Below are positions 11,071 to 20,349 of a DNA stretch of 64,000 nt, in pieces (within the stretch, counting starts at the first letter, position 1; the number at the start of each line of letters is the position of its first letter). Below the pieces are notes generated by a model. The model saw only the letters and a program-made list of their open reading frames with translations, was not told where the DNA came from and ran no database searches. Position numbers and translations under genes: made by a program. This stretch comes from Microbulbifer elongatus (lineage in GTDB: Bacteria; Pseudomonadota; Gammaproteobacteria; Pseudomonadales; Cellvibrionaceae). The stretch covers positions 1,597,501 to 1,661,500 of the forward strand of contig NZ_CP088953.1 in the NCBI RefSeq assembly GCF_021165935.1. Reading direction: 5' to 3'.

Positions 11071-11076
11071 TATAAT
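11071..11076 (+). promoter_or_regulatory. possible -10 box of prfC
   Basis: A consensus TATAAT lies 37 bases before the prfC start. No good -35 hexamer is seen 16-18 bases upstream, so this is tentative. Confidence 0.4.
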
Positions 11077-11113
11077 GCGCGCCTGTTTTTTATCCAGCTC
11101 GATTGTGTGCATT

Positions 11114-12697
11114 ATGGGTCAATCCTCTTCTCTGGCGGGCATCAATGGCCGCCGTACCTTTGCCATTATTTCCCACCCGGACGCCGGTAAAACCACGGTG
11201 ACCGAGAAATTGCTTCTGTTCGGAAACGCCATTCAGCTGGCGGGCTCGGTAAAGGGCAAAAAGGGGCCTCATGCGCGCTCAGACTGGATGACCATGGAGC
11301 AGGAGCGCGGTATCTCCGTGACCTCCTCGGTAATGCAGTTCCCTTACAAGGAGCGTGTGGTCAATCTTCTCGATACCCCCGGGCACGAAGACTTTTCTGA
11401 AGATACCTACCGGGTACTGACGGCGGTGGACTCGGCGCTGATGGTGATTGATGGCGCCAAGGGTGTCGAGGACCGCACCATCAAACTGATGAATGTGTGC
11501 CGTCTGCGTACCACCCCGATCCTGTCGTTTATCAACAAGCTCGACCGGGATATTCGCGATCCGATCGAAGTGATGGATGAGATCGAGGAGGTACTGGATA
11601 TCCAGGCCGCACCGATTAACTGGCCGCTTGCTTCCGGCAAACGCTTCAAGGGAGTGTACAACCTGTACACCGACACGATTCATGTGTTCAAGCAGGGGCA
11701 GGGGCACACCATCCCGGAAGACCTGCAGATCAAGGGGCTGGATAGTGATGAGGCGACGGCCCTGCTGGGGGACGAGGCCGAAGAGATTCGCGAAGAAATT
11801 GATCTGGTGCGGGGCGCCACTCACGAGTTTGACCTGGAAGCCTATCGCGCGGGCAAACTGACGCCGGTCTTTTTTGGTACGGCGCTGGGCAATTTCGGTG
11901 TGCGCGAAATGCTCGACGGTTTCGTAGAGTGGGCACCGGGCCCCCAGTCAAGGGATACCAACGAGCGCGAGGTGCAGCCGAGCGAAGAGAAGTTCTCCGG
12001 GTTTGTTTTCAAAATTCAGGCGAATATGGATCCCAAACACCGCGATCGCATTGCCTTTATGCGAGTGTGTTCAGGCACCTACAGTCGCGGCATGAAAATG
12101 AAACACGTACGGATTGGCAAAGATGTGAAAATTGCCGATGCTGTGACGTTCATGGCCGGTGACCGAACCCATGTAGAAGAAGCGATCGCGGGGGATATTA
12201 TCGGTCTGCACAACCATGGCACTATCCAGATTGGCGACACCTTCACGGAGGGCGAAAGTCTCAAGTTTACCGGTATCCCCAACTTTGCCCCGGAACTGTT
12301 TCGCCGTATTCGCCTGAAGGATCCGCTGAAACTCAAGCAGCTGCAGAAGGGGCTGCAGCAGCTCTCGGAAGAGGGGTCTACGCAGGTATTCTTCCCGCTG
12401 GACAACAACGACATTATTGTTGGCGCGGTGGGGGTGTTGCAGTTTGAAGTGGTGGCTTACCGCCTGAAAGACGAATACAAGGTGGAAGCCATTTACGAAA
12501 ATGTCAATGTGAACACCGCCCGCTGGGTTGACAGTGAAAGCGCGAAGGAGCTGGATAACTTCAAGCGCAAGGCCAGCAGCAACCTGGCCCTGGATGGCTC
12601 AGGACACCTGACGTACCTTGCTCCGACACGGGTAAACCTGCAGTTGGCGGAAGAGCGCTACCCCGAAGTTCGCTTCTACGCCACCCGCGAACACTGA
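11114..12697 (+). CDS. prfC: peptide chain release factor 3
   Basis: A 527-residue translational GTPase that recycles RF1 and RF2 from the ribosome after peptide release. G motifs are in order: HPDAGKTT (P loop), [14 protein letters not shown] (G3), NKLDR (G4), then the RF3-type insertion and the C-terminal [20 protein letters not shown] block. The normal RF3 start [18 protein letters not shown] fixes the ATG at 11114. An in-frame codon 81 bases upstream would add a tail with no family counterpart. The Shine-Dalgarno sequence is weak. The gene is divergent from the aminopeptidase gene. Confidence 0.97.
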   Translation: MGQSSSLAGINGRRTFAIISHPDAGKTTVTEKLLLFGNAIQLAGSVKGKKGPHARSDWMTMEQERGISVTSSVMQFPYKERVVNLLDTPGHEDFSEDTYRVLTAVDSALMVIDGAKGVEDRTIKLMNVCRLRTTPILSFINKLDRDIRDPIEVMDEIEEVLDIQAAPINWPLASGKRFKGVYNLYTDTIHVFKQGQGHTIPEDLQIKGLDSDEATALLGDEAEEIREEIDLVRGATHEFDLEAYRAGKLTPVFFGTALGNFGVREMLDGFVEWAPGPQSRDTNEREVQPSEEKFSGFVFKIQANMDPKHRDRIAFMRVCSGTYSRGMKMKHVRIGKDVKIADAVTFMAGDRTHVEEAIAGDIIGLHNHGTIQIGDTFTEGESLKFTGIPNFAPELFRRIRLKDPLKLKQLQKGLQQLSEEGSTQVFFPLDNNDIIVGAVGVLQFEVVAYRLKDEYKVEAIYENVNVNTARWVDSESAKELDNFKRKASSNLALDGSGHLTYLAPTRVNLQLAEERYPEVRFYATREH

Positions 12698-12720
12698 TTC
12701 GTAAAACCATTACGCCCTTA

Positions 12721-13365
12721 GTGAAAGAGATTGTTGCAGTGACAGCTGTTAAGAAAACAACGATTCCCGCACAACTACCGGAAGAAATGCCGCGCACCGG
12801 TAACTGGTTTACCCAGGCCATCGGACTACTGATTGTAAAGATGTTGGGCTGGCAATTTGACGGGGAATTTCCACCCGAGAAAAAACTGATGGTGGCGCTG
12901 GCCCCGCATACCTCCAACTGGGACTTTGTGGTGGCAATGCCATTCATCATGGCACTGAAATTGAAAGCTTCCTGGCTGATGAAGAAAGAAGCCTTTTTCT
13001 TCCCCTTCAAAGGCTTATTTATGTGGCTGGGTGGGATCCCCACCGACCGTCGTGCGGCGGGCGGCATGGCCAAGCAGGTAGCCAGCCAGTTCAAACACCA
13101 CGATAAAATGTGGGTTGCCATTACTCCGGAGGGGACGCGGAAGAAAGCCACCAAGTGGAAGAACGGCTTTTTACGGATTGCCCATGCGGCCAATGTACCG
13201 GTATTGCTGGTGGCCTGGGATTTCCCCACCAAGCGAATCTGTGTAGATTCACTCTACCGCACCACGGGCAACCTGGACGAAGATATGCGTGAAATCCAGC
13301 GCCGTTTCAGCAAGTACCGTGGGCGCAATCCCGAGAACCAGACCGATTTTGTGGATGCGGACTGA
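12721..13365 (+). CDS. PlsC-like 1-acyl-sn-glycerol-3-phosphate acyltransferase family protein
   Basis: 214 residues from a GTG start. It carries the acyltransferase block I HX4D motif in APHTSNWDFVVAMPF and block III in ITPEGTRKKATKW, and a middle block GGIPTDRRAAGG. These mark the glycerophosphate acyltransferase superfamily, which moves acyl chains onto lysophospholipids. The short form with PHTSNWDF is common in marine gammaproteobacteria and its true acceptor is not established. The protein appears membrane-associated through hydrophobic stretches near residues 35-45 and 80-90. It is separated from prfC by 23 bases. Confidence 0.87.
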   Translation: MKEIVAVTAVKKTTIPAQLPEEMPRTGNWFTQAIGLLIVKMLGWQFDGEFPPEKKLMVALAPHTSNWDFVVAMPFIMALKLKASWLMKKEAFFFPFKGLFMWLGGIPTDRRAAGGMAKQVASQFKHHDKMWVAITPEGTRKKATKWKNGFLRIAHAANVPVLLVAWDFPTKRICVDSLYRTTGNLDEDMREIQRRFSKYRGRNPENQTDFVDAD

Positions 13366-13409
13366 CTGTCGCTCGGGTGGTCATCCGCTAGCTGATGGAG
13401 GTATCACCT

Positions 13410-13748
13410 GTGACAATCGTCATAACGCTGTGTATTTCATTTGTCGTCTTTGCGCTGATTATCTGGGGGCTGATGCATATGCGCACCCCCCGGTTCAGAA
13501 TGGAGCGCACACAGTTTCGGCAGGGACTGGAAGACGTGATCGCCGGGCAGGCGGATGACAATGAATGGCGGGTGCTTACCGGTTACCCGATGCGCCACGA
13601 TCCACCTCTGGAAGCCTTGCGCCTGGCGTGCCTCAAAATCGAAGAAGAGGAATACACCGGCAAAATGCCGTATCTCTTTTCTGACCGCGGGCTCGAAAAG
13701 CTGCGCGAGGTGCGTGAGCGCTTACTTGCACTGCCGCCGCAAGACTGA
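13410..13748 (+). CDS. small membrane protein of unknown function
   Basis: About 112 residues from GTG at 13410, chosen because GGAGG (13397-13401) is spaced 8 bases from it. An ATG at 13395 would overlap that ribosome site. One transmembrane segment at the N-terminus (about residues 3-22, IVITLCISFVVFALIIWGL) is followed by a charged cytoplasmic or periplasmic part with AGQADDNEWRVLTGYPM and DPPLEALRLACLKIEEEEY. I do not recognise a named family. The Trp-Arg-Val segment and the Glu-rich helix look conserved-type rather than random. Co-transcription with the acyltransferase before it is possible. Confidence 0.72.
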   Translation: MTIVITLCISFVVFALIIWGLMHMRTPRFRMERTQFRQGLEDVIAGQADDNEWRVLTGYPMRHDPPLEALRLACLKIEEEEYTGKMPYLFSDRGLEKLREVRERLLALPPQD

Positions 13749-13832
13749 CTGCGGGTGCACCGGCTGAATACCTGACAGATACCAAACCCCGAGCACGAAA
13801 ATAATTTCCACAAGCTGTAACTGGAGAAACCA

Positions 13833-15251
13833 ATGTTGAACCGAGTGTTGAAACCGCTTGCCACCGTCACCGGGAGCCTTACTGCAGCGTTGCTGATCGT
13901 CGCGGCACAGGCCGCACCGTTAAAGCAGGAAGATCTGTCTGTTGCGGAAGTGCTGCGCGATCGCGCTCTGGAGTCTTCTGATGCGTACAGTCTGGTGGAG
14001 TCCCTCACCGTTGAGGTCGGACCGCGCCGCGCCGGCACCAAGGGCGACGAGCGCGCGGTGGCCTGGGCACAGCAGAAGATGCAGGACCTCGGGTTTGACC
14101 GGGTGTATACGGAGCAGATTGATGTAAAGCGTTGGGCCCGCGGTCACGCGCATGCCGAAGTTACCGCACCTTTCCCGCAACCCCTGGTGGTGTCCTCCCT
14201 TGGCTACGGCGCCTCGACGCCAGAGGGCGGACTGAATGCAGAGATCGTCGAGTTCGCGGATGTTGAGGCGCTGATGAAAGCGCCGGCACGCAAGGTCAAA
14301 GGCAAGATCGCCTTTATCAACAAGCGAATGGAGCGCGCCCGCACTGGCGAGGGGTATGGCCCGGCGGTACAGGGGCGCAGTAAGGGTATGCGTGCGGCTG
14401 CAGAGAAAGGCGCCGCCGCCCTGCTGTTGCGCTCGGTGGGCACCGACTCAGACCGGTTTGCCCATACCGGCATGATGTCCATTGACGGTGTGGCCAACCC
14501 GGTGCCGGCACTGGCCCTGTCAGCACCGGATGCGAACCTGCTGGAAGCCATGCTCGAGCGGGGCAAGCCGGTGGAGGTCAAGCTGGACGTACATAACGAG
14601 CCGCTGGCAGATGGTCCGTCCTTTAACGTGATTGGCGAACTGGTGGGCCGCGAGAAACCGGAAGAGGTGGTACTGATCGGCGCGCACCTGGACAGCTGGG
14701 ATGAAGGCACCGGTGCTCTCGACGATGGCGCGGGTGTCGCCATCGTGATGGAAACGGCACGCCTGATCTCGGAACTGCCCCAACGCCCCCGCCGTACTCT
14801 GCGTGTGGTGCTGTTTGGTGCAGAGGAAATCGGTCTGGTCGGCGCCCGCCAGTATGTGGATGCCCATCAGGATGAACTGGACAACATTATCATGGTGTCA
14901 GAATCCGACTTTGGCGCGGGTAAAGTCTGGCGCTTCGACACCCGTATCCCGGAAAGCAAATTTACCATTGCTGACCAGATGATGCAGCTGCTGGCGCCGT
15001 TGGGCATTGAACGCGGCAACAACAAATCTTCCGGTGGTCCGGACAGCAGCGTATTTGTCGCCCGCGGTGTACCGGCAATGGGGCTGTACCAGGATGGTAC
15101 CGATTACTTCGATTACCACCATACGCCCAACGACACACTGGACAAGGTTGACCCGGACAATCTGAAGCAGAATGTTGCGGCCTGGGTGGTTATGTCATTT
15201 CTGGCCGCAGAAATGGAAGGGGATTTCGGACGGGTGCCCGCCGAACACTGA
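13833..15251 (+). CDS. exported M28 family metallopeptidase
   Basis: 472 residues with a signal peptide (about 1-27, ...ALLIVAAQAAPLKQ), so periplasmic or secreted. The C-terminal M28 aminopeptidase domain has the two-zinc ligands: His and Asp in GAHLDSWDEGTGALDDGAG, the catalytic and binding Glu pair in LFGAEEIGLVGA, Asp in SESDFGAG and His in DYHHTPNDTLD. A protease-associated-like insert occupies about residues 120-240. The closest class is carboxypeptidase Q/aminopeptidase-like exopeptidases. The start follows CTGGAGAAACCA. A strong terminator follows. Confidence 0.93.
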   Translation: MLNRVLKPLATVTGSLTAALLIVAAQAAPLKQEDLSVAEVLRDRALESSDAYSLVESLTVEVGPRRAGTKGDERAVAWAQQKMQDLGFDRVYTEQIDVKRWARGHAHAEVTAPFPQPLVVSSLGYGASTPEGGLNAEIVEFADVEALMKAPARKVKGKIAFINKRMERARTGEGYGPAVQGRSKGMRAAAEKGAAALLLRSVGTDSDRFAHTGMMSIDGVANPVPALALSAPDANLLEAMLERGKPVEVKLDVHNEPLADGPSFNVIGELVGREKPEEVVLIGAHLDSWDEGTGALDDGAGVAIVMETARLISELPQRPRRTLRVVLFGAEEIGLVGARQYVDAHQDELDNIIMVSESDFGAGKVWRFDTRIPESKFTIADQMMQLLAPLGIERGNNKSSGGPDSSVFVARGVPAMGLYQDGTDYFDYHHTPNDTLDKVDPDNLKQNVAAWVVMSFLAAEMEGDFGRVPAEH

Positions 15252-15275
15252 TATCCGATTCCAGTGCAGCCACTC

Positions 15276-15303
15276 AAAGCCCTGCTATTTGTAGGGCTTT
15301 TTT
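15276..15303 (+). terminator. rho-independent terminator after the M28 peptidase
   Basis: Hairpin AAAGCCCTgC / GtAGGGCTTT with loop TATTT followed by a T run, 25 bases after the stop codon. Confidence 0.9.
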
Positions 15304-15394
15304 GTAACCTGAATTCTGCGGGGGTCGATTGACATTGGCATAGTGCGTCGTCATGCTCCGGTTACTTTTAACCGGCAAGTCAAGGAATACGTAA

Positions 15395-15889
15395 ATGGCC
15401 AATATCACATTGCAAGGAAACCCGATTACCACCGTTGGTGAACTTCCGGCGGTTGGCAGTGAAGCTCCAGCCTTTACCCTGGTACAGGGTGACCTCTCTG
15501 ACATCACCCTGCAGGATCTCGCGGGCAAACGCGTGGTGCTGAATATTTTCCCTTCTGTGGACACGTCCACCTGTGCAACGTCTGTGCGCACCTTCAATGA
15601 GAAAGTTTCCTCTTTAGAAAACACCGTTGTGGTGTGTGTGTCCGCGGATCTGCCGTTCGCCATGACCCGCTTCTGTGGGGCTGAAGGGTTGGACAATGTA
15701 AAACTGGGTTCCGCATTCCGCTCCGACTTTGGTCAGGACTATGGTGTCACCTTTGAAAGCGGCCCGCTCAAAGGTCTGCTATCCCGCGCGGTAGTCGTGA
15801 TCGATGAAAATGGCAAGGTGCTCTACACCGAGCAGGTTGCCGAAACCGCTGATGAACCCAGCTATGAAGGGGCCATCAGCGCTCTGTAA
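15395..15889 (+). CDS. tpx: thiol peroxidase (atypical 2-Cys peroxiredoxin)
   Basis: 164 residues, the standard Tpx length. Reduces hydrogen peroxide and lipid hydroperoxides using thioredoxin. The peroxidatic cysteine is in [18 protein letters not shown] (Cys60 region) and the resolving cysteine in [12 protein letters not shown] (about Cys94), the typical 34-residue spacing. The N-terminus [18 protein letters not shown] is characteristic. The start follows AAGGAATACGTAA. It is a single gene with its own terminator and the second peroxidase in this window. Confidence 0.97.
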   Translation: MANITLQGNPITTVGELPAVGSEAPAFTLVQGDLSDITLQDLAGKRVVLNIFPSVDTSTCATSVRTFNEKVSSLENTVVVCVSADLPFAMTRFCGAEGLDNVKLGSAFRSDFGQDYGVTFESGPLKGLLSRAVVVIDENGKVLYTEQVAETADEPSYEGAISAL

Positions 15890-15914
15890 GCCGCGTTTAC
15901 CATTCGCCGCACAC

Positions 15915-15946
15915 AAAAACGCCGCGAGAGCTATCGCGGCGTTTTT
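15915..15946. terminator. bidirectional terminator between tpx and the LplT-PlsC gene
   Basis: Stem AAAAACGCCGCGA / TCGCGGCGTTTTT with loop GAGCTA. A-rich on one side and T-rich on the other, so it can stop both convergent genes. Confidence 0.93.
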
Positions 15947-15980
15947 GTTTTTGCCGGGAGCCGTCTATCAGGCCGCTAAA

Positions 15981-17867
15981 TCAGCGCGCTTCTCCGCGCA
16001 AATCCGCTACGGTCTCCTGCAGTGCTTCCGCTTTCACCTCGGCCGCCGCCAGCGGGCTCCCCGCCACCACGCAGACTCGTGACCAGAAACGCCGGGGCAG
16101 CGTGCTAAAGGCATTGCCATCCTTGTGGCTGAAAAAACTCCCCCATAACCCACGCAAAGCCATGGGGATGACCGGTACCGGTGTGCGCTGCAGGATTTTC
16201 TCGATGCCGGCTTTGAAGGGTTGTAATTCTCCATCTTTGGTCAGCTGTCCTTCCGGGAAAATACACAGCAGATCTCCATCTTTCAGCCCCTGCTCAATCT
16301 CTGCAAACGCCCGGGCATAACCTTCCGGGTCCTGCTGTTTCGAGCAGATCGGAATAGCGCGGCTGGTTTTGAAAATAAAGTGCAGTACCGGAATTTCGTA
16401 GATCGGTTTATACATGATAAAGCGTATCGGGCGGCGTATTGCCCCGGCCAGCAACAGTGCGTCCACATAGCTCACATGGTTGCAGGCAATAATGGCCGCG
16501 CCTTCTGCAGGGATGCGCTCCAACCCCTCATGGTTTACCCGATACATGGTGTGTGACAGCAGCCAGATCAGCAGGCGCATGGCGAATTCCGGCACGCGGG
16601 TAAACACGAAGATGGCTACCGCCGCATTCATCAGTGCGATAACCAGGAAGAATTGTGGAATGGTGGCGCCCAGCACATTCAGGAAAACGATGCCGAGGAT
16701 GGCTGCCACCACCATGAACAACGCGTTCATCACGTTATTGACCGCGATGATGCGTGCGCGGATGGTTGCGTCGGAGCGCTCCTGCATCATTGAGTAAAGT
16801 GGCACAATAAAGAAGCCGCCAAAGATACCGATCAATGTGAGATTGATGAGAATGGCAGGTGCGCCTTCATTCGCCCAGAACGCGGCGACCGTGGGCTCTA
16901 CGGGTGGCTGGTAATTACCGGTGGCTGACGCCAGTAACACGCCGACCACGGTCAGACCTGCGGCGCCAATGGGTACCAGGCCGAGCTCCACCCGTCCCCC
17001 GGAAAGGCGCCCGCACAACAGTGAGCCGATGGCGACCCCGATGGTGAAGCAGCACAGTAGAAGAGTAACCAGGGACTCACCGCCGCCCAGCACATTGCGG
17101 GTCAGGCTGGGGATCTGGGTCAGGTAGGCCGCACCCAGCAGCCAGAACCAGGAAATACCGACGATCGCGTAAAACACGGCGGGTGTTTTTGCGGCTTCTT
17201 TCAGAATGCGATTGGTTTGGGTTACCGGGTTGTAGTTGATCTGCAGATCCGGGGCGGGCGGCACTGCCTGGGGAATGGCGCGACTCACCAGGTAACCGGT
17301 AATCGCCGTGACCAGAATCACGGCTGAGATCCACAGTAGCCCGGGTTCCCCTTCACCGGTAAAGCCCGCCAGCAGGCCGCCGACGATGGTGCCGGTGAGA
17401 ATCGAGACAAAGGTTCCCATTTCCACCAGGGCATTACCGCCCACCAACTCCGCTTTCCGCAGGTGTTGCGGTAGAATGGCGTACTTCACCGGCCCGAAAA
17501 AGGCGGACTGGACACCCAGTAGAAACAGCACCAGCAGGCAGAGATAATTGTTGCCGCTGTACAGGGCACCAATTCCAAACAGCACGATACCGATTTCTGC
17601 CAGCTTGATCCGGCGAATCAGGGTGCTCTTATCAATCTTGTCCGCTACCTGACCGGCGGTGGCGGAAAACAGGAAAAATGGCAGGATAAACAGGCCTGCG
17701 GCCAGGTTGATCAGAAAGTTCGCCTCCGCGGTGGCCAGGCGAAACGCGATCATTACGATCAGGGCATTCTTGAATACATTGTCATTGAACGCGCCCAGTG
17801 ATTGGGTACAGAAGAAGGGCAGAAAGCGACGGCTGCCGAGTAGTTGGAATTGGTTTTTGTGGGCCAT
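15981..17867 (-). CDS. LplT-like lysophospholipid transporter fused to a PlsC acyltransferase domain
   Basis: About 628 residues. Residues 1-405 form a 12-helix MFS transporter like LplT, which flips lysophosphatidylethanolamine inward. The first helix has the family pattern FLPFFCTQSLGAFNDNVFKN. Residues about 415-628 are a PlsC acyltransferase with NHVSYVD (HX4D) and FPEGQLTKDGELQPFKAG. Together they could import and reacylate lysophospholipid. E. coli uses separate LplT and Aas; many bacteria have a triple fusion ending in an acyl-ACP synthetase, which is absent here. The ATG at 17867 is chosen because GGAAAGATCCCT precedes it; an upstream ATG at 17909 lacks a site. Convergent with tpx. 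Confidence 0.9.
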   Translation of the reverse strand: MAHKNQFQLLGSRRFLPFFCTQSLGAFNDNVFKNALIVMIAFRLATAEANFLINLAAGLFILPFFLFSATAGQVADKIDKSTLIRRIKLAEIGIVLFGIGALYSGNNYLCLLVLFLLGVQSAFFGPVKYAILPQHLRKAELVGGNALVEMGTFVSILTGTIVGGLLAGFTGEGEPGLLWISAVILVTAITGYLVSRAIPQAVPPAPDLQINYNPVTQTNRILKEAAKTPAVFYAIVGISWFWLLGAAYLTQIPSLTRNVLGGGESLVTLLLCCFTIGVAIGSLLCGRLSGGRVELGLVPIGAAGLTVVGVLLASATGNYQPPVEPTVAAFWANEGAPAILINLTLIGIFGGFFIVPLYSMMQERSDATIRARIIAVNNVMNALFMVVAAILGIVFLNVLGATIPQFFLVIALMNAAVAIFVFTRVPEFAMRLLIWLLSHTMYRVNHEGLERIPAEGAAIIACNHVSYVDALLLAGAIRRPIRFIMYKPIYEIPVLHFIFKTSRAIPICSKQQDPEGYARAFAEIEQGLKDGDLLCIFPEGQLTKDGELQPFKAGIEKILQRTPVPVIPMALRGLWGSFFSHKDGNAFSTLPRRFWSRVCVVAGSPLAAAEVKAEALQETVADLRGEAR

Positions 17868-17976
17868 AGGGATCTTTCCAAAGTCCTTTGACGAACTATG
17901 GTAAGCCATTCACTCAGCGAGGGGCAGACGGAATTGCGGGAAATATCTGAGGCGAAGTCAATGGACTGGGGCGACA

Positions 17977-18007
17977 CCGCCAAAGCACTGGAATCGTGCT
18001 CTGGCGG
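17977..18007 (-). terminator. hairpin between pepO-like gene and the LplT-PlsC gene
   Basis: CCGCCAAAGCAC / GTGCTCTGGCGG, 11 of 12 pairs, loop of 7. It lies 19 bases beyond the M13 peptidase stop on the minus strand. It lacks a T tract, so it may be a 3'-end stabiliser or partial terminator. Confidence 0.45.
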
Positions 18008-18026
18008 GCTGGGAATGGAGCGATAG

Positions 18027-20102
18027 TTACCAGATAACCACTCGCTCCTCTTCCGGCAGGTACATACCGTCGCCTTCTTTCACGTCAAATGCGGAGTAGA
18101 ATGCTTCGATATTTGGCAGTACGCCCTGAACACGGTATTCCGCCGGGGAGTGCGGATCGGTCTTGAGACGCTCGCTCAGGGCCTCATCGCGCATCTTGCT
18201 GCGCCATACCTGCGCCCAGCCGAGGAATACCCGCTGGTCGCCGGTAAAGCCGTCGATCACCGGGGCTTCGTTTCCGTCCAGGGACATTTTGTACGCCTTG
18301 TAGGCAATGCCGAGTCCGGACAGGTCGCCGATATTTTCACCCAGGGTCAGCTCGCCGTTTACACGCTCGCCTTCCAGCGGCTCGAAACCATTGTATTGGG
18401 CAACCAGCTTTCCGGTGAGCTGCTCGAAATTTTTCAGGTCAGACTCGGTCCACCAGTTGTTCAGGTAGCCTTTCCCATCGAACTTGGAGCCCTTGTCGTC
18501 GAAGCCATGGCCAATTTCGTGGCCGATCACACCGCCGATACCACCATAATTGACCGCGTCATCCGCATTCATATTAAAGAATGGGGGCTGCAAAATCGCT
18601 GCGGGAAACACGATTTCGTTCATCGCCGGGTTGTAATAGGCGTTGACCGTCTGTGGACTCATACCCCACTCGCCACGATCCAGCGGTTGGCCGAGTTTGG
18701 CGCGCTCGTGCTTGGTTTCAAACAGGGTCGCGGCGATGGCGTTGCCCACCAGGTCATCGGCGCTTACCTGCAGCGCACTGTAGTCGCGCCATTTATCGGG
18801 GTACCCGATTTTGGTGGTGAAGTTGGCCAGCTTGGTCAGGGCTTCCTTCTTGGTGTCGTCACTCATCCAGGTCAGGGATTCAATGGATTCCTTATACGCT
18901 GCCTTGAGGTTGTCCACCAGTTTGACCATGCGCGCCTTGGCTTCCGGCGGGAAGTATTTTTCCACATAGCGCTGGCCCACAAGTTCACCCACGGAACCAT
19001 TGACGAACTGCACTGCACGCTTCCAGCGGGGTTCCATCTGTTTAACACCGCGGATGGTTGTGCTGTAAAAGTCAAAATCAGTTTGTGCGATCTCGCTATG
19101 CAGATAGGGCGCCGCTGCAGAGAGCACCTTCAATTTCAGGTAACGCTTCCAGGTTGCCAGGTCGGTATCGGCGATGATCGTATTCGCCGCTTCCAGATAC
19201 TCGGGCTGGCCGACCATGAAGCTTTCGGCCTTTTCCAGGTGCGCTTTATTCAGGTAGCTTTCCAGGTCGAGAACCGGTAGCAGCGCCTGCAGCTCGGCGA
19301 CACTGAGCTTGTTGTAGTATTTGTCCGGGTCGCGGTTTTCCACCCGGGTACGATGGTGTTCGGCCAGGTTTTTCTCCAGCTGGATAATATGGTCGGCATT
19401 TTGCTCAGGATTATCCAGACCGGCGATTTTCTGCATTTTGATCAGGTAGTCGCGGTAGGCCTGCTGCAACTTCTGGCCTTTTTCGGACTCATCGAAGTAG
19501 TAGTCCCGATCGGGTAGCCCGAGGCCACCCTGCCAGACCACAGTGATGTAGTTCTCGACTTCCTTCAGATCCTGCCAGATACCGGCACTGAACGGGGTGC
19601 TGTAGCCAACGGTGTCTGCATAAGCGAAAAAGTCGCCGAGATCTTTGTGTGATTGGATGGCATCAACTTTTGCCAACTCGTCTTCTATGGCGCCCAGGCC
19701 TTTCTTTTCAATCAGCTCTTCATTCATGTAGCTGTTGTAAAGGTCGCCTATCTGTTTGGCTGCCGCACTGTTGGCGTGCTCACCGGCTTCCATGATCAGC
19801 GCTTTTACTTCTTCGGTGGCCTTATCGCGAAGGATGCTGAATCCGCCCCAGCGGGATTTATCCGCGGGAATTTCGGTATTTTCAATCCAGGTGCCGTTCA
19901 CGTAGGAATAGAAGTCGTCCTGTGGGCGTACGCTGGTGTCCATGGCGCTCAGGTCGATACCCGAGCTGAGCGTGGCAGTGGCCGTCTGCTCAGCGGATGG
20001 CTTGCTCTCGGCACTTTCGACAGCGTCATTGTCAGATTTGGCGCAGCCGCCTGCAGCGGTGATGGCTGTGGCTATCGCCAGGGGTAACAGCAGTTTTTTC
20101 AT
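18027..20102 (-). CDS. M13 family zinc metallopeptidase (PepO/neprilysin-like), lipoprotein
   Basis: 691 residues, the full M13 length. An N-terminal lipoprotein signal ends at ITAAGGC (Cys20), so the enzyme is probably anchored in the envelope, facing the periplasm. The large helical M13 N-domain (FYSYVNGTWIENTEIP at about 65) is followed by the peptidase M13 domain with zinc motif VIGHEIGHGFDDKGS and the downstream Glu ligand in LGENIGDLSGLGIAYKAY. It ends with the conserved region ALSERLKTDPHSPAEYRVQG. It cleaves oligopeptides. Start ATG follows AAAAGGCCAACC. Confidence 0.95.
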   Translation of the reverse strand: MKKLLLPLAIATAITAAGGCAKSDNDAVESAESKPSAEQTATATLSSGIDLSAMDTSVRPQDDFYSYVNGTWIENTEIPADKSRWGGFSILRDKATEEVKALIMEAGEHANSAAAKQIGDLYNSYMNEELIEKKGLGAIEDELAKVDAIQSHKDLGDFFAYADTVGYSTPFSAGIWQDLKEVENYITVVWQGGLGLPDRDYYFDESEKGQKLQQAYRDYLIKMQKIAGLDNPEQNADHIIQLEKNLAEHHRTRVENRDPDKYYNKLSVAELQALLPVLDLESYLNKAHLEKAESFMVGQPEYLEAANTIIADTDLATWKRYLKLKVLSAAAPYLHSEIAQTDFDFYSTTIRGVKQMEPRWKRAVQFVNGSVGELVGQRYVEKYFPPEAKARMVKLVDNLKAAYKESIESLTWMSDDTKKEALTKLANFTTKIGYPDKWRDYSALQVSADDLVGNAIAATLFETKHERAKLGQPLDRGEWGMSPQTVNAYYNPAMNEIVFPAAILQPPFFNMNADDAVNYGGIGGVIGHEIGHGFDDKGSKFDGKGYLNNWWTESDLKNFEQLTGKLVAQYNGFEPLEGERVNGELTLGENIGDLSGLGIAYKAYKMSLDGNEAPVIDGFTGDQRVFLGWAQVWRSKMRDEALSERLKTDPHSPAEYRVQGVLPNIEAFYSAFDVKEGDGMYLPEEERVVIW

Positions 20103-20250
20103 GGTTGGCCTTTTGGGCTTTTATTGGAGGTAGTCCGGATGGCGGGCCGGACGAAGTTTGGATGGTACCCATAGTATGCGGCGGTGGGAGTTGGCGGCAA
20201 GCATTGCTGCGGCGAGTGGTTTCTGTCGAGCGACGGAAACTGGCAAATAA

Positions 20251-20268
20251 AAAAGCCCCGCTGAGCGG
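20251..20268 (-). terminator. left half of a rho-independent terminator split by the IS
   Basis: This piece and 21691-21707 form one perfect hairpin once the element and one copy of the 11-bp duplication are removed: AAAGCCCCGC TGA GCGGGGCTTT, with six T on the minus strand (the AAAAAA at 20249-20254). It must have ended the leftward chalcone isomerase/TonB gene, whose stop is at 21727. The T tract is now more than 1.4 kb away from the other arm. Confidence 0.85.
20258..20268 (+). repeat. 11-bp target site duplication, left copy
   Basis: CCGCTGAGCGG, directly repeated at 21691-21701. The sequence is itself a near-perfect palindrome, the heart of the terminator hairpin. An 11-bp duplication is typical of IS4-type elements. 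Confidence 0.93.
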
Positions 20269-20287
20269 TAATGCTGTTCACTTAAGC
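20269..20287 (+). repeat. IS left terminal inverted repeat
   Basis: TAATGCTGTTCACTTAAGC, exact reverse complement of 21672-21690. Confidence 0.95.
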
Positions 20288-20312
20288 ATTGCAGCCTAAG
20301 GTGGGGCCCCGG

Positions 20313-20349
20313 AAAATCCGGTTTCCAGATCAGGAAACCGGATTTTTTT
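20313..20349 (+). terminator. terminator-like hairpin just before the transposase start
   Basis: A perfect 14-bp stem AAAATCCGGTTTCC (20313-20326) / GGAAACCGGATTTT (20333-20346), 6-base loop AGATCA, then T to 20349; the GTG start is at 20350. It would stop transcription entering from outside and would also hide any ribosome site in longer read-through RNAs, a known kind of self-limitation in insertion sequences. Confidence 0.82.

Noticed and set aside
18150..19280. Open frame of 376 codons opposite the M13 peptidase gene.
   Set aside because: The peptidase on the other strand has full-length family motifs and a lipoprotein signal.
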